This document shows, in pieces, positions 17,765-27,407 of a DNA stretch of 64,000 nt. The number at the start of each line of letters is the position of its first letter. Within the stretch, counting starts at the first letter, position 1. The position numbers and the translations under genes are program-made. The DNA is from Calothrix parasitica NIES-267 (GTDB lineage: Bacteria > Cyanobacteriota > Cyanobacteriia > Cyanobacteriales > Nostocaceae): the NCBI RefSeq assembly GCF_002368095.1, contig NZ_AP018227.1, positions 4,363,469-4,427,468 of the forward strand, in the 5' to 3' direction. The notes beneath the pieces are model-generated. The model searched no databases, was not told where the DNA came from, and was given only the letters and a program-made list of their open reading frames with translations.

Positions 17765-18340
17765 ATTTATTTCCCCAACCGTCGCTTTCTCTTCTGGTTC
17801 GGATTAACTTTAGTAATTGTCTTGCTTGGATTTGTTCCGGTGAGGATAACTATTGCTTTTCAGCAAGCAGCAACTCCCCAGGCTATTTTTGTGCTGGGGG
17901 GTGATTTTGAACGGACTAAGTTTGCTGGTGAGTTTTGGCAGTCTCGAAAGGATTTGGATATTTGGGTTTCTGATTTTCGTTGGAATTTAGATAGACAGCG
18001 ACAGATTTTGAAGAAGTTTGGTGTGTCTGATGAGCAGTTGCATTTGGATGGTGCAGCGACGGATACGGTGACTAATTTTACGACTTTGGTTGATGATTTT
18101 GTTGATGCCGATCTACAGCATATTTATTTGATTACTTCGGATTATCATATGAGGAGGTCGAGGGTTATTGCAAGTGTTGTTTTAGGTAGTCGGGGGGTTG
18201 TGGTAACGCCGATTGCGGTAGATTCGGGGAGGGATGAGGATGAGTCTTTGATGAGGGTGGTGAGGGATGTTGCGCGTAGTTTGTTGTGGATTGTGAGTGG
18301 GAAAACGGGAGCAAGCCTAAATCCTCGTTTGAGAACTTAG
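17765..18340 (+). CDS. DUF218 (YdcF/ElyC-like) membrane-anchored protein
   Basis: This is a member of the DUF218 family, whose characterised relatives act in envelope or peptidoglycan homeostasis. Seen motifs are AIFVLGG, DTVTNFTTLV and ITSDYHMRRSR, with the usual cyanobacterial ending SGKTGASLNPRL. The first standard start in frame is TTG at 17822, but it falls inside the expected N-terminal membrane anchor (FLFWFGLTLVIVLLGFVPV). The frame is open from 17732, and a good ribosome site, AAGGAG at 17753-17758, precedes ATT at 17765. I therefore place the start at that ATT as a rare non-canonical codon; a mutated start or TTG 17822 are the alternatives. The gene stands alone, and its 3' end faces the methyltransferase gene. 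Confidence 0.75.
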   Translation: MYFPNRRFLFWFGLTLVIVLLGFVPVRITIAFQQAATPQAIFVLGGDFERTKFAGEFWQSRKDLDIWVSDFRWNLDRQRQILKKFGVSDEQLHLDGAATDTVTNFTTLVDDFVDADLQHIYLITSDYHMRRSRVIASVVLGSRGVVVTPIAVDSGRDEDESLMRVVRDVARSLLWIVSGKTGASLNPRLRT

Positions 18341-18374
18341 GCATTAATTATATAAGTCATTTGGCTGTAATTTA

Positions 18375-19148
18375 CTAGTTTACAGGTTCTGACAGTTTAA
18401 TAAGTACTTGCCATGCTTGCTTTTGTAAAAATGGTAATTTAAATAGCTGTCTATCAAGAAATTCCATTCCACCGAGAATAATATTAAATCCAGGTAATCC
18501 TACAAAAAAACTTGCTGCAAGGGTTGTTAAGTAGAAGTATTTAATTTCAACTTTCTTGAAATATTTTTGAAATAATACTAAATCTTTATCTAGTAAAGGA
18601 TGTTCGTCTTCTGAACGAATTGCAGGTGTTAAGTTACGGAATAGATTAATAAGTATATTGTGACCTAGTGGTTCAATAAAAATAGCCTTTCCATTCGGTT
18701 GTAGAACCCGTGTCATTGATTGCATTGCTTTCTCAATATCGAGATGATGTAAAATAGCTCCACCACAGATTAAATCAACTGAACTACTATTAAATGTCAG
18801 TTCTTCTGCATTCATAACTTCAAAGAATAGATTATCTCCTATTCCTTTGTTTTTTGCTTCGGAGCTTGCGATTTCAATTGCAGCAGTGGAAATATCGATA
18901 GCTCTAACTATCTCAGCTCCATTTTGAGCTAAATCTATAGCATAGCTCCCAGCGCCACAACCAATTTCAACAGTTTTTACATTTTTAGAATGCTCAAATA
19001 TAAATTGTTTATATTCTTCGTGTATAGAGCGAGTTACTTGATAAAATCTACTAACCTTTTTTGTTCTTTTATTTTGAAGACTTTCATCAGAATAACGCTC
19101 ATCTTGAAAAGCTTTTTCCCGCTGGATTCGGACATTTTCTTGAATCAT
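18375..19148 (-). CDS. Class I SAM-dependent methyltransferase
   Basis: The 257-residue protein has the Rossmann-type methyltransferase fold with the SAM motif VEIGCGAGSYA near residue 60, an acidic strand end AIDIS and the later motif LICGGAILHHL. The acceptor is unknown. The ATG at 19148 is preferred over a TTG one codon earlier because GGAGAAAA lies a few bases upstream. It is the last gene of the minus-strand polysaccharide cluster, 82 bases after the glycosyltransferase, so modification of a sugar or of the polysaccharide end is plausible but not shown. The C-terminal 70 residues are hydrophobic and may lie at the membrane. Confidence 0.85.
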   Translation of the reverse strand: MIQENVRIQREKAFQDERYSDESLQNKRTKKVSRFYQVTRSIHEEYKQFIFEHSKNVKTVEIGCGAGSYAIDLAQNGAEIVRAIDISTAAIEIASSEAKNKGIGDNLFFEVMNAEELTFNSSSVDLICGGAILHHLDIEKAMQSMTRVLQPNGKAIFIEPLGHNILINLFRNLTPAIRSEDEHPLLDKDLVLFQKYFKKVEIKYFYLTTLAASFFVGLPGFNIILGGMEFLDRQLFKLPFLQKQAWQVLIKLSEPVN

Positions 19149-19230
19149 CAAATTTTCTCCTTATTATTAATATATAGAATCAGTAAAATTTTAATCTAAG
19201 TTGCTTGAATCAATTGAATAATTTAACTTT

Positions 19231-20478
19231 CTAGACCTCAGACATTATTTGTTCTAATTTAGTACCTAATATTTCCCAATTATGAAATTCTCTTACATAA
19301 GTTTTTGCTTTTTCTCCCATATTCACTCTTTCTTCTTCTGATATTTGAAGAATAGATTCAATAGCTCTAGCAAGTTCTTTTGGTCTTCCCGGTAAAAATG
19401 ATATACCCACCTGAATTTCGTTAACTATATTATTTTTTATAGGAGAAGAAAACAAGACAGGTTTTGCTGCGTCGAAATAATCATATAATTTATTAGGGCT
19501 AATTCCATAAGTAAATACTTTGGCATCTGCTAAATGCAATAAAAGCACATCTGCCTGAGAAAGTATTTGCTTTAATAAAAATTTATCAACAGGAGGGTGA
19601 AAATGTATGTGATGATGTTCTTTTTCCTGGGTGAGCTTAATTAACTGTTCGCGTTTTTGCCCTCCACCAATGAATACTATAGATATCTGATTGTAAATAT
19701 CTAAATTATACTCTCTTAAATAATCAGCAGTTTCTAATACGTTTTCAAGATTATTGGCCACTCCATGCGCCCCTGCATACATTATTATGTTTCGATTCTT
19801 TTCATCTTCTAAAATTTTTAGAAAAGATTCGGGTAGTTTTGCGTTATTTGAGGTACTTGTATCATCATTTATAACTATACCGTTAGGAATATGTATACAT
19901 TTATCAGAGTTCCCTAATAATTCTTGTACTCTTTTATGAGCTAATGGTGGTATCGTAATAATCCGCGTTGCTTTGTCATACAAAAATTTTTCTAGCTTTA
20001 CTAATATTTTGTGTAAGAAACTATTTTCTTTGATTGCTCCCAAATCAACTAGTGAAGATGGCCATAAATCTCGAATTTCCAATAAGAATGGGATTTTTTG
20101 GTAAGCAGAGACAAAAAAACCTGTTAAGCCTGTTAATAGATGAGGGGAAGACGCAATTACAATATCTGGTTTATTTTCTAATCTTAGGCATTGAGAAAAA
20201 GCTTTTACACTGTAATCCAGCATACTTTTAACTCGTTTGCCATCATTAGCTTGATAATTAGTAGTACTCAGCCAAATAAAATCTACACCAAAGTAATTTT
20301 CTTTGAGGAATTTTTTTCCAGCAGTTCTGTCTTGTTGACGTGTTAAATAATCAAAACCAGAAGCTATTACTGTGACTTTATGACCTTTTTTAACTAAAAT
20401 TCTTGCCAAGTCACCATGACGTGTAATTCCTGGTGAACCACTTGGCAGGGCATATTGATTTAGAATTAGAATATTCAT
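19231..20478 (-). CDS. Glycosyltransferase family 4 (WbuB-like)
   Basis: This 415-residue GT-B glycosyltransferase resembles the WbuB/FnlC-linked group of family GT4, often amino-sugar transferases of O-antigen assembly. The N-terminal domain begins MNILILNQYA with GITRHGDLA, the central region has EIRDLWPSS, and the donor-binding C-terminal half holds YAGAHG and the region around GISPNKLYDYFDAAKPV. It should act at the cytoplasmic membrane face, adding a sugar to the lipid-linked repeat unit. Its ATG shares one base with the stop of the upstream epimerase gene (TAATG), so the genes are translationally coupled. Donor and acceptor are not known. Confidence 0.87.
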   Translation of the reverse strand: MNILILNQYALPSGSPGITRHGDLARILVKKGHKVTVIASGFDYLTRQQDRTAGKKFLKENYFGVDFIWLSTTNYQANDGKRVKSMLDYSVKAFSQCLRLENKPDIVIASSPHLLTGLTGFFVSAYQKIPFLLEIRDLWPSSLVDLGAIKENSFLHKILVKLEKFLYDKATRIITIPPLAHKRVQELLGNSDKCIHIPNGIVINDDTSTSNNAKLPESFLKILEDEKNRNIIMYAGAHGVANNLENVLETADYLREYNLDIYNQISIVFIGGGQKREQLIKLTQEKEHHHIHFHPPVDKFLLKQILSQADVLLLHLADAKVFTYGISPNKLYDYFDAAKPVLFSSPIKNNIVNEIQVGISFLPGRPKELARAIESILQISEEERVNMGEKAKTYVREFHNWEILGTKLEQIMSEV

Positions 20479-21584
20479 TAATTTTGATTTAAAATATCTA
20501 ATAAATTTTTAATAATCTTTTGTGCTGCATTTCCTTTTCCGTACAAAGGTTTAGAGTAATCATGTATGGAATTTCTTACATTTTCTTCTGCTTTCCATAT
20601 TCTATTTTTATCTGCACCAACTAAAGTGTTATAACCATTTTCAATTAGTTCTACCCATTCGGTTTCATCCCTAAGAGTAACGCAGGGTTTATGAAAGAAA
20701 TAAGCTTCTTTTTGCAGACCACCACTATCAGTAAAAACTCCCTTACAATTTGATAAGAGGGTTATCATGTCAAAATAGCCTACTGGCTCTAGAATATGAA
20801 TGTTTTGTATTTCTTGCTTTCCAAGTAGTTTACGAGTACGGGGATGTAAAGGTAAAACTACAGGTGTTTTCTGAGAAATTGTATCCAGTGCTTCCATAAT
20901 ATTGTTGAGACGGACTGGATTATCTGTATTTTCTGCTCTATGAACGGTGGATAAGTAAAAGTTATTGCCTAGCTTATCAATCAGAGAAGTAATAGCTTCT
21001 GTTGGTTCAGCAATTTGTTGATAAAATAATGCTGCATCATACATCACGTCTCCAACATTATTTACTTTTATCTGCTTACGTTCAGATATATTTTCTCTCT
21101 CTAAGTTTTTAACTGCAGTCTCCGTTGGACAAAATAACCAATGTGAAATCTGGTCTGTTAGAATTCTGTTGATTTCTTCTGGCATTTTCATGTTGAATGA
21201 GCGTAAGCCAGCTTCTACATGGGCTACGGGAATATGTAATTTGGCTGCTGCAAGAGCGCCAGCTAGGGTAGAATTAGTATCTCCATATACTAGAAGTGCG
21301 TCAGGTTTTTCTTGGAGTATTACCTCTTCTATTTTTTCTAACATTTTTCCGGTCATCGCACCGTGGGAGCCTCCACCAATGCCAAGATTGTATTCAGGGT
21401 GAGGAATTTGCATTTGAGCAAAAAATACCTCTGACATATTGTGGTCGTAGTGTTGACCAGTATGTACTATTATTTCTTGGATATTTTGGTTTGGATTTTC
21501 TGAATTATGCTTTTTAAGCATTCGAGATACTGCTGCTGCTTTAATAAATTGAGGTCTTGCCCCAACTATGGTTATAATTTTCAT
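20478..21584 (-). CDS. wecB: UDP-N-acetylglucosamine-type 2-epimerase (WecB/WbpI)
   Basis: This is a non-hydrolysing UDP-HexNAc 2-epimerase of 368 residues and normal family length. Motifs are GARPQFIKAA at the start, HTGQHYDHNMS, GDTNSTLAG, HVEAGLRSF and STVHRAENTDN, and the C-terminal half has TDSGGLQKEA. In most bacteria the substrate is UDP-GlcNAc (WecB). In clusters that also hold the dehydrogenase, oxidase, aminotransferase and acetyltransferase seen at 25365-30099, this family member is WbpI, which makes UDP-ManNAc3NAcA as the last step. That context favours the WbpI role here, as an inference. Its ATG overlaps the stop of the upstream glycosyltransferase gene by four bases (ATGA), and its stop touches the next ATG. 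Confidence 0.9.
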   Translation of the reverse strand: MKIITIVGARPQFIKAAAVSRMLKKHNSENPNQNIQEIIVHTGQHYDHNMSEVFFAQMQIPHPEYNLGIGGGSHGAMTGKMLEKIEEVILQEKPDALLVYGDTNSTLAGALAAAKLHIPVAHVEAGLRSFNMKMPEEINRILTDQISHWLFCPTETAVKNLERENISERKQIKVNNVGDVMYDAALFYQQIAEPTEAITSLIDKLGNNFYLSTVHRAENTDNPVRLNNIMEALDTISQKTPVVLPLHPRTRKLLGKQEIQNIHILEPVGYFDMITLLSNCKGVFTDSGGLQKEAYFFHKPCVTLRDETEWVELIENGYNTLVGADKNRIWKAEENVRNSIHDYSKPLYGKGNAAQKIIKNLLDILNQN

Positions 21585-22684
21585 GATAGTAATTCCTTAT
21601 AAAGCGCTCTTAATTTTTTCGCTTCGTTTTCCCAGTTGTATTTTTCCTCAACAGCTTTACGTCCGTTTTCACCCATACGCTTTGCTTCATCAGGGTTATC
21701 TACAATCCATTGAATTGCTTTAGCAATTGCTTCATAATTCATTGGATCTACGCAAATCCCACATTGATTACCTTCAATAATCTCTTTCCATAAAGGAATA
21801 TTAGATGCAATCACAGGAATTCCTGCACACATATACTCAAACATTTTTACAGGAAGTGCATATAAGTAGTTAATAATTGGATGTAATACAACTAATCCAG
21901 CCATTGAATTAGCTAAAGTTTGAGCCACGCCCTCTCTATTTAAATATCCTAATTCTTGTATATTATTCCATCCAGGCATAGTTAATGCTTTATCACGTTG
22001 CTCTGAGTATGCAAACTTGCCAGCTAATATTAAAGAAACGTTTGTTTTTCCTATTGCCTCTACCATTTCAAATAATCCCCGCTTGTCCCAAATACCACCG
22101 ACATAACATACAGCTTTTTCTTTTTGTTCCCATGTCGTTTTAGCTATATATAACTCATCCAGAATTGGATAATTATTTATGTCGATAGCATTACAACCGA
22201 TTTTTAAAAAGCGATCGCGAATATATGGTGTCGCTGTCACAACAGCATCGAAATATTTAACTGCAAAGTTTTCTATTTTTTCAACTGTTCCTGAGACAAG
22301 TCGTCTAAAAAAATTCGGTATATAATTCTTACTACTAAGTATTTGACGTGGTACATCTTCATGGACATCATAAATAACTTTTTTGCCTCTTCCCTTTAGA
22401 ATTAATCCAATTGGAATAAGCTCTGGGTCGTGAAAGTGATAAATATCTGCATTTTCATCAATGGCATATTCTAAAACTTTCCAAATAGTTTTTGTAATGC
22501 GTTCTGAACGTGTTTTTGGTTTTGTAAGAGAACGTATGTTGATATTTTCTACTACATCGTCTTGAGTGTTAGATACAATTAATGTAACTTTGTAATCAGC
22601 ATTAGTAAGTGATACACATTCTTTACGAAAAATGCGAGTATCGAAAGGAGTATGAACGGATGTCAAGTGACAAATTTTATTCAT
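21581..22684 (-). CDS. Glycosyltransferase, GT4-like
   Basis: This 367-residue GT-B glycosyltransferase begins MNKICHLTSVHTPFDTRIF, a pattern common in surface-polysaccharide clusters. It has YHFHDPELIP in the acceptor domain, and YVGGIWDKRG and FEYMCAGIPVIAS in the donor domain; the last region carries the E-x7-E type glutamate pair. It probably adds one sugar of the repeat unit on the cytoplasmic side. It overlaps the epimerase gene by four bases and lies 23 bases after the Wzy-like gene, so all share one transcript. The sugar specificity cannot be read. Confidence 0.86.
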   Translation of the reverse strand: MNKICHLTSVHTPFDTRIFRKECVSLTNADYKVTLIVSNTQDDVVENINIRSLTKPKTRSERITKTIWKVLEYAIDENADIYHFHDPELIPIGLILKGRGKKVIYDVHEDVPRQILSSKNYIPNFFRRLVSGTVEKIENFAVKYFDAVVTATPYIRDRFLKIGCNAIDINNYPILDELYIAKTTWEQKEKAVCYVGGIWDKRGLFEMVEAIGKTNVSLILAGKFAYSEQRDKALTMPGWNNIQELGYLNREGVAQTLANSMAGLVVLHPIINYLYALPVKMFEYMCAGIPVIASNIPLWKEIIEGNQCGICVDPMNYEAIAKAIQWIVDNPDEAKRMGENGRKAVEEKYNWENEAKKLRALYKELLS

Positions 22685-22707
22685 TTCATTAAGATTAATT
22701 ATAAAAA

Positions 22708-24024
22708 TTAGATTTTACTAGATAATGAATTGTTATAAACAGTTTGATTTATTTGACTACTTAAAACCCAGATAGTAATAAGTGCAAGAATAAAACCATG
22801 AGTTAGCATAGTAGTAAATAAAGCAGAGTTAACAAGTGACATTGAAGGTATAGTAATAATTGCAGAAGGAATATTAACAGGTAAGAATATTCCTATACTA
22901 TCCAGAATTTTGAGAACAACAGCAAGTATAAAAGAAAATATAATCATTCCAGCGAATCCAAAATGGGCATATGCATCTGCTAAGTAACCAGCATTTGCAT
23001 TTGAATAGCTGTTTAAATATGTATAACTAATTAATTCAGGCACTTTTATATCATAGGGGTAATCAAATATCGAAGATAATAAAGAATTTGACAGGAATAC
23101 ATGCGGGTTTTTAGAGAAAAAATCGTAATAATAAAAGTGAAGATTAGCTGGTAGAAAAAATAAACGACGAATAAATATAGATGGTATAATTACATCACTT
23201 GTAATTAAATAAACTGTATAAGTCAAAATCAATCCTATAGACGATAACATCATAAAATACATAAGTATTTTTTTCTCAGAGCCAATCCATAAGAGCACAA
23301 GCACTAAAACTGGGGCAAATAAAAAAGATTTAAAGTTAGTCATTCCAAATATTAAAATTTGGCCTAATATAGAGATAAATATTAGTAAATATATTCGTTT
23401 GTATAGACTAAATACAAAAAACGAAATATTTATTATATATGCTTGCCAAGGTATTAAATAATTGATAAAAGGCGCAGAATATGATTTCAGTTCTTCTCTA
23501 ACTAAATAAACATTGTAAAGATTAAAATTAATTCTTCCTAAGCCACCAGAACTGATAAGAAAACCGTAGACATATAATGTTATAAGGCAACTACAAAATA
23601 AAGCTATTTTCAAAAAGTTTTTACTTAGTTTTTTTAATTTTATTTTTGATATAGATTGAACAAAGATTGTTAGAGATAAAAAACTAATAATTGTCATATA
23701 CATATATGATGTTTTTGCTATATCTGATTTAAATCCATACACAGATAGCATTGGAATAATAATAAAAATATAGTATAAAATTATTGTTATACGGCTGGGA
23801 CTTATTATTTCTATCGAATACTTGGCAATAAAAAATGTTGAAACCAAGAGTAGTATATATGATTCTAATAGTTTTAAAATTGATATTTCACTAGAGATGA
23901 TAAAAATATTAAAATTATTAACTATTATGAAATAGTAACTTAAATCTAAAAAAAATTTAAATAAAAAAGCACATAGTAATGTTGATATAATATTTTTATG
24001 TATTAGAAACAAATTTTTATTCAT
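22708..24024 (-). CDS. Polytopic membrane protein, probable Wzy polymerase
   Basis: The 438-residue protein is hydrophobic almost throughout, with ten or more predicted membrane spans and one larger extracytoplasmic loop at about 280-340. It is very AT-rich, richer than its neighbours, as is usual for O-antigen/capsule polymerases. Sequence motifs of a named family are not obvious. The call rests on topology, size and position between the flippase and glycosyltransferase genes, where a Wzy-dependent cluster needs a polymerase. An O-antigen ligase is the alternative. Confidence 0.65.
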   Translation of the reverse strand: MNKNLFLIHKNIISTLLCAFLFKFFLDLSYYFIIVNNFNIFIISSEISILKLLESYILLLVSTFFIAKYSIEIISPSRITIILYYIFIIIPMLSVYGFKSDIAKTSYMYMTIISFLSLTIFVQSISKIKLKKLSKNFLKIALFCSCLITLYVYGFLISSGGLGRINFNLYNVYLVREELKSYSAPFINYLIPWQAYIINISFFVFSLYKRIYLLIFISILGQILIFGMTNFKSFLFAPVLVLVLLWIGSEKKILMYFMMLSSIGLILTYTVYLITSDVIIPSIFIRRLFFLPANLHFYYYDFFSKNPHVFLSNSLLSSIFDYPYDIKVPELISYTYLNSYSNANAGYLADAYAHFGFAGMIIFSFILAVVLKILDSIGIFLPVNIPSAIITIPSMSLVNSALFTTMLTHGFILALITIWVLSSQINQTVYNNSLSSKI

Positions 24025-24084
24025 CTTATTTATATTAATTTTAATATTTAATACTTATTTTTTTTACAAGGATATAATTGATGT

Positions 24085-25368
24085 CTAATTCATTTGAGAA
24101 ATTCGCAGTAGAATTAAAAAATATAACCCATATGCAATTACATTCATAATACTTAAAAACGTAATTGAACTAATCAGCGATAATTTGAATATAAACCCTA
24201 TATATAAAACTGATATCAAAGTAGTTAGAGCAAAAACGTCATAAATCAATTTCCATTTTTGCTTTCCTAAAACAAATACGATTCTGCTCAGAGGACTCAC
24301 AATTACACCAGCGAATGCCCAAGGTGTCATAATGGTAACTAATAAACCTGCTTGACTCCAATTTTCCCCAAAAACTAGACTAAATAGCTGAGGACTTAAA
24401 ATAGCTATTCCTAAAGTAGGAATGAATGCTATTAAAGCTAAAGTTTTTGCCGTTCGCAAAAAACAATATTTTACTTTAGTAGGTTCTTCTTTTGCATATG
24501 AAGCAATTTGGCTATGAAATGCATCAGCAACACTACGACTAATTAAACTTAAGGGAAGTGCAAGAGTTCGTTGAGCAAGTACAAAATAACCTCCTGCTGT
24601 TACACCATAAAGTTGAGTGATAATAGGAACAGTTAAACTTTGAGCTAATATGTTAATAAGTGATGAAGGTAAAGAGTAAATAGGAAATTCTGAGTAACAA
24701 CGAGCAACTTTAGATAGCTTTTCTATATTAATGGGTTTAGTAAGGTGAAGCATATCTTGTGTAGTATGTTTGAGCATTCTTCCAATGCCGAAACCCCGAC
24801 CTATAATGTCACCTATAAGTAAACCTAACCATCCAAATGGAAGTAAACCCAATCCCACTTGACTTAAAGACCTAACACCACTTTGAATTACTGTTACTTT
24901 ACCAATCAACTTAAAAAGCTTTTTCCGAATCAGCCAGTATCTTAATACCTTAAATATTGCCGTTAACAAAAATGCTAAAGATATCCAAAATATCGTTTGA
25001 ATAGGAATAGAAGCAAAACCAAGTAAATTAAATTTAACTAAGGCAAAAAAGCTTAATGCAGCTATAGGTGTAGTTATAACTGCAAGAATAAGAGATAAAA
25101 TGGTTAGATACGCAGCTTCCTCTTCATCTTTTGCTGCAACAATTCCTGCTTCGTACAATAATGATGCTGCAACTGTAGCGATATTGATAAATGCTGTGAA
25201 CAGACCAAACCAACCCATATCTTTAGGGGTGTATAAGCGAGTAAGCAAAGGTAAAGTTAAAATAACTAAGCCCTGAGCTATTGCAGTACCCCCTGCTAGT
25301 ACCGTAACACTACGGACAAAAGCACTTTTAGATATGAGGTTTTTAAGTCGTTGAATTTGACTTTTCAT
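24085..25368 (-). CDS. Wzx-type polysaccharide flippase
   Basis: This 427-residue integral membrane protein of the polysaccharide-transport (MOP) superfamily has 12 or so predicted spans. The N-terminus reads SVTVLAGGTAIAQG and LPLLTRLYTPKDMG, the signature region of O-antigen and capsule flippases. It would turn the undecaprenyl-linked repeat unit from the inner to the outer leaflet for polymerisation. Its ATG overlaps the stop of the upstream aminotransferase gene by four bases (ATGA), showing coupled translation. The family assignment is firm; the actual repeat unit is inferred from neighbouring genes. Confidence 0.9.
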   Translation of the reverse strand: MKSQIQRLKNLISKSAFVRSVTVLAGGTAIAQGLVILTLPLLTRLYTPKDMGWFGLFTAFINIATVAASLLYEAGIVAAKDEEEAAYLTILSLILAVITTPIAALSFFALVKFNLLGFASIPIQTIFWISLAFLLTAIFKVLRYWLIRKKLFKLIGKVTVIQSGVRSLSQVGLGLLPFGWLGLLIGDIIGRGFGIGRMLKHTTQDMLHLTKPINIEKLSKVARCYSEFPIYSLPSSLINILAQSLTVPIITQLYGVTAGGYFVLAQRTLALPLSLISRSVADAFHSQIASYAKEEPTKVKYCFLRTAKTLALIAFIPTLGIAILSPQLFSLVFGENWSQAGLLVTIMTPWAFAGVIVSPLSRIVFVLGKQKWKLIYDVFALTTLISVLYIGFIFKLSLISSITFLSIMNVIAYGLYFLILLRISQMN

Positions 25369-26537
25369 CCCACAGCAGAAATTGTTTTACTAGTAGCAGA
25401 AATTATTTTTTGAGTAACTTCTGCTTGCACTTCTGTTGGAAGTTCCGCCCAAATCGGCAAACTCAACACCTCACCACCCAACAACTCACTCACCGGATTA
25501 ATCTCATACAGACCCTTATAAACAGGTAATTGGTCTTGCGGAATCGGATAATAAATCATCGAACCAATCCCCTCAGAAGCCAAATGTTCTTTCACCTCAT
25601 CCCGCTTCCCATCAGTCACCCGAATCGTATACTGATGAAAAACATGACCTTCAACCAACTCCGGTGTAATTATCCCCGCAACATCCGCAAGTAACTCATT
25701 ATAAGTTTTCGCAACCCTAAACCTACCCTGATTCCAAGCATCGATATACTGCAACTTCACCCGTAAAATCGCAGCCTGTATTGCATCTAAACGAGAATTA
25801 TAACCAAGCATTTCATTGTGATATTTCTTCTTAGCTCCATGCACCCGTAGAGCCTTAGCTAACTCCGCTACTTGGTCATTATCAGTAACAATCAAACCAC
25901 CATCACCATAAGCACCCAAATTTTTAGAAGGGAAGAAGGAGTAAGCCCCCACATCACCAATTGTCCCCGTGTGCTTACCATTGAGAGCATTACGAGTACT
26001 TTCCTCACAAACCCCATTACAGGAAGAACAAACCCCATAATAACGCGCTCCAAAAGACTGAGCGCAATCCTCAATCACCTTCAGGTCATGGGCTTGAGCA
26101 ATTTCCATAATTTGCGCCATTGCCGCAGGACAACCATAAAGGTGAACCGGCATAATTGCTTTAGTGCGGGGTGTAATCTTAGCTCTGATAGCCTCCGGGT
26201 TAATATTAAAGCTTCTGGGGTCAATATCAGCAAATACCGGCTTTGCTCCCACATTACTAATTGACTCAGCAGTAGCAAAGAAAGAAAAAGGAGTGGTAAT
26301 TACTTCATCCCCTTCACCAATACCCAAAGCCTTTAAACCAATTACTAAAGCATCAGTTCCGGAGTTAACACCAATAGCGTGTTTTACACCCAAATATTGA
26401 GCAACTTCCTGCTCAAATTGCTGAACTTCCGGTCCCATAATAAATCGACCAGATTCCAGCACACGGGAAACAGCTGCTTGTATTTCCTCCTTGATGCTTT
26501 CATATTGTGGTTTTAAGTCTAAAATTGGGATTTTCAT
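25365..26537 (-). CDS. DegT/DnrJ/EryC1 sugar aminotransferase (WbpE-like)
   Basis: This PLP enzyme of 390 residues has GTDALVIGLKALG, EDCAQSFGARY and the Schiff-base lysine Lys205 in SFFPSKNLGAYGDGG. Family members aminate keto-sugars. With the neighbouring dehydrogenase, oxidase, acetyltransferase and epimerase the expected role is WbpE, which converts UDP-3-keto-GlcNAcA to UDP-GlcNAc3NA using glutamate. An unusual insert of about 20 residues at 169-188 carries three cysteines in the spacing C-x2-C-x3-C (Cys170, 173, 177) between the SFGARYYG strand and the GDVGAYSFF loop, where most relatives have only a short turn. Base composition is higher in G+C than in the flippase and polymerase genes, as for the other sugar-nucleotide enzymes. 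Confidence 0.9.
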   Translation of the reverse strand: MKIPILDLKPQYESIKEEIQAAVSRVLESGRFIMGPEVQQFEQEVAQYLGVKHAIGVNSGTDALVIGLKALGIGEGDEVITTPFSFFATAESISNVGAKPVFADIDPRSFNINPEAIRAKITPRTKAIMPVHLYGCPAAMAQIMEIAQAHDLKVIEDCAQSFGARYYGVCSSCNGVCEESTRNALNGKHTGTIGDVGAYSFFPSKNLGAYGDGGLIVTDNDQVAELAKALRVHGAKKKYHNEMLGYNSRLDAIQAAILRVKLQYIDAWNQGRFRVAKTYNELLADVAGIITPELVEGHVFHQYTIRVTDGKRDEVKEHLASEGIGSMIYYPIPQDQLPVYKGLYEINPVSELLGGEVLSLPIWAELPTEVQAEVTQKIISATSKTISAVG

Positions 26538-26645
26538 GGGATTTTAGTTTAATTGAGTTCGAGATTATAATTTTTGTGGTATTGGCATGAGTGGTTCCTA
26601 TTCTCCAGCCTGAGAACCCATTCATATCGTGTCCAAATAAACACT

Positions 26646-26723
26646 TGTCATTACGAACGTAGTGATAGCGGAGTGAAGTAATCGCAAAGTTCTGTGATTG
26701 CTTCGCTTCGCTCGCAATGACAA
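26646..26723 (-). repeat. Dispersed GTCATTGCGAG inverted repeat
   Basis: This 78-bp block has ends TTGTCATTACGAACG and, inverted, TTGTCATTGCGAGCG, of the same family as the inner repeat at 13342-13444. It fills most of the gap between the aminotransferase and acetyltransferase genes of one operon. It could form a long hairpin in the mRNA. Confidence 0.8.
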
Positions 26724-27347
26724 CTAATGAACTTCACTAACCAACTCAGAACTTTGAGTATCTATACTAATTTTTCTAACTTCCTCTGTAGATACTAGCT
26801 GATATTTCGTACCAGTCGAGTCAACTGCATCACCATTTTCATCAAATTTCAAAACATCCCCATAAGCACTCATCCAACCGATGATTTTTGCGGGAACTCC
26901 AGCAACCATTGCATAAGGAGGAACATCTTTAGTTACAACAGCACCAGCAGCGACAAAAGCACATTCATGCAAAGTTACACCACAAACTATCGTGGCATTT
27001 GCTCCAATACTTGCTCCTCTTTTAACCAAAGTCCGATGATAATCATCGCTGGTGTTGCGGGGAAATTCACAACGGGGTGTCTTAACATTGGTAAACACCA
27101 TACTCGGTCCGCAGAAAACATAATCTTCTAAAATTACCCCTTCATAAAGGGAAACGTTATTTTGAATCTTACAGTTGTTGCCAATAACTACATTATTGGC
27201 AACAAAAACATTTTGTCCAAAAGAACATTTATTTCCAATCTTGACTTTACCCGAAACATGAGAAAAGTGCCAAATCTTGCTTCCTTCACCAATTTCAGCC
27301 CCTTCATCGACATAAGACGATTCATGTACAAAATATTTTTTATCCAT
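26724..27347 (-). CDS. Left-handed beta-helix N-acetyltransferase (WbpD-like)
   Basis: This acyltransferase of 207 residues has hexapeptide repeats running from about residue 10 to 160 ([38 protein letters not shown] and similar). The sequence matches the WbpD/WlbB group that acetylates the 3-amino group of UDP-GlcNAc3NA with acetyl-CoA, a role supported by the other pathway genes around it. A TTG 42 bases upstream extends the frame, but the ATG at 27347 gives the usual [11 protein letters not shown] start of the family. It is separated from the oxidase gene by a 470-bp repeat-rich gap, unlike the tight spacing elsewhere in the cluster. Confidence 0.88.
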   Translation of the reverse strand: MDKKYFVHESSYVDEGAEIGEGSKIWHFSHVSGKVKIGNKCSFGQNVFVANNVVIGNNCKIQNNVSLYEGVILEDYVFCGPSMVFTNVKTPRCEFPRNTSDDYHRTLVKRGASIGANATIVCGVTLHECAFVAAGAVVTKDVPPYAMVAGVPAKIIGWMSAYGDVLKFDENGDAVDSTGTKYQLVSTEEVRKISIDTQSSELVSEVH

Positions 27348-27407
27348 AGCTTTTTCTTTGTATTTTGTATTTATTTCAATTTTGCTCAATTACTTATAAA
27401 AATTATT

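Noticed and set aside
25872..26400. Several plus- and minus-strand frames across the aminotransferase
   Set aside because: The aminotransferase frame is full length with its PLP lysine; the others are by-products of its higher G+C content.
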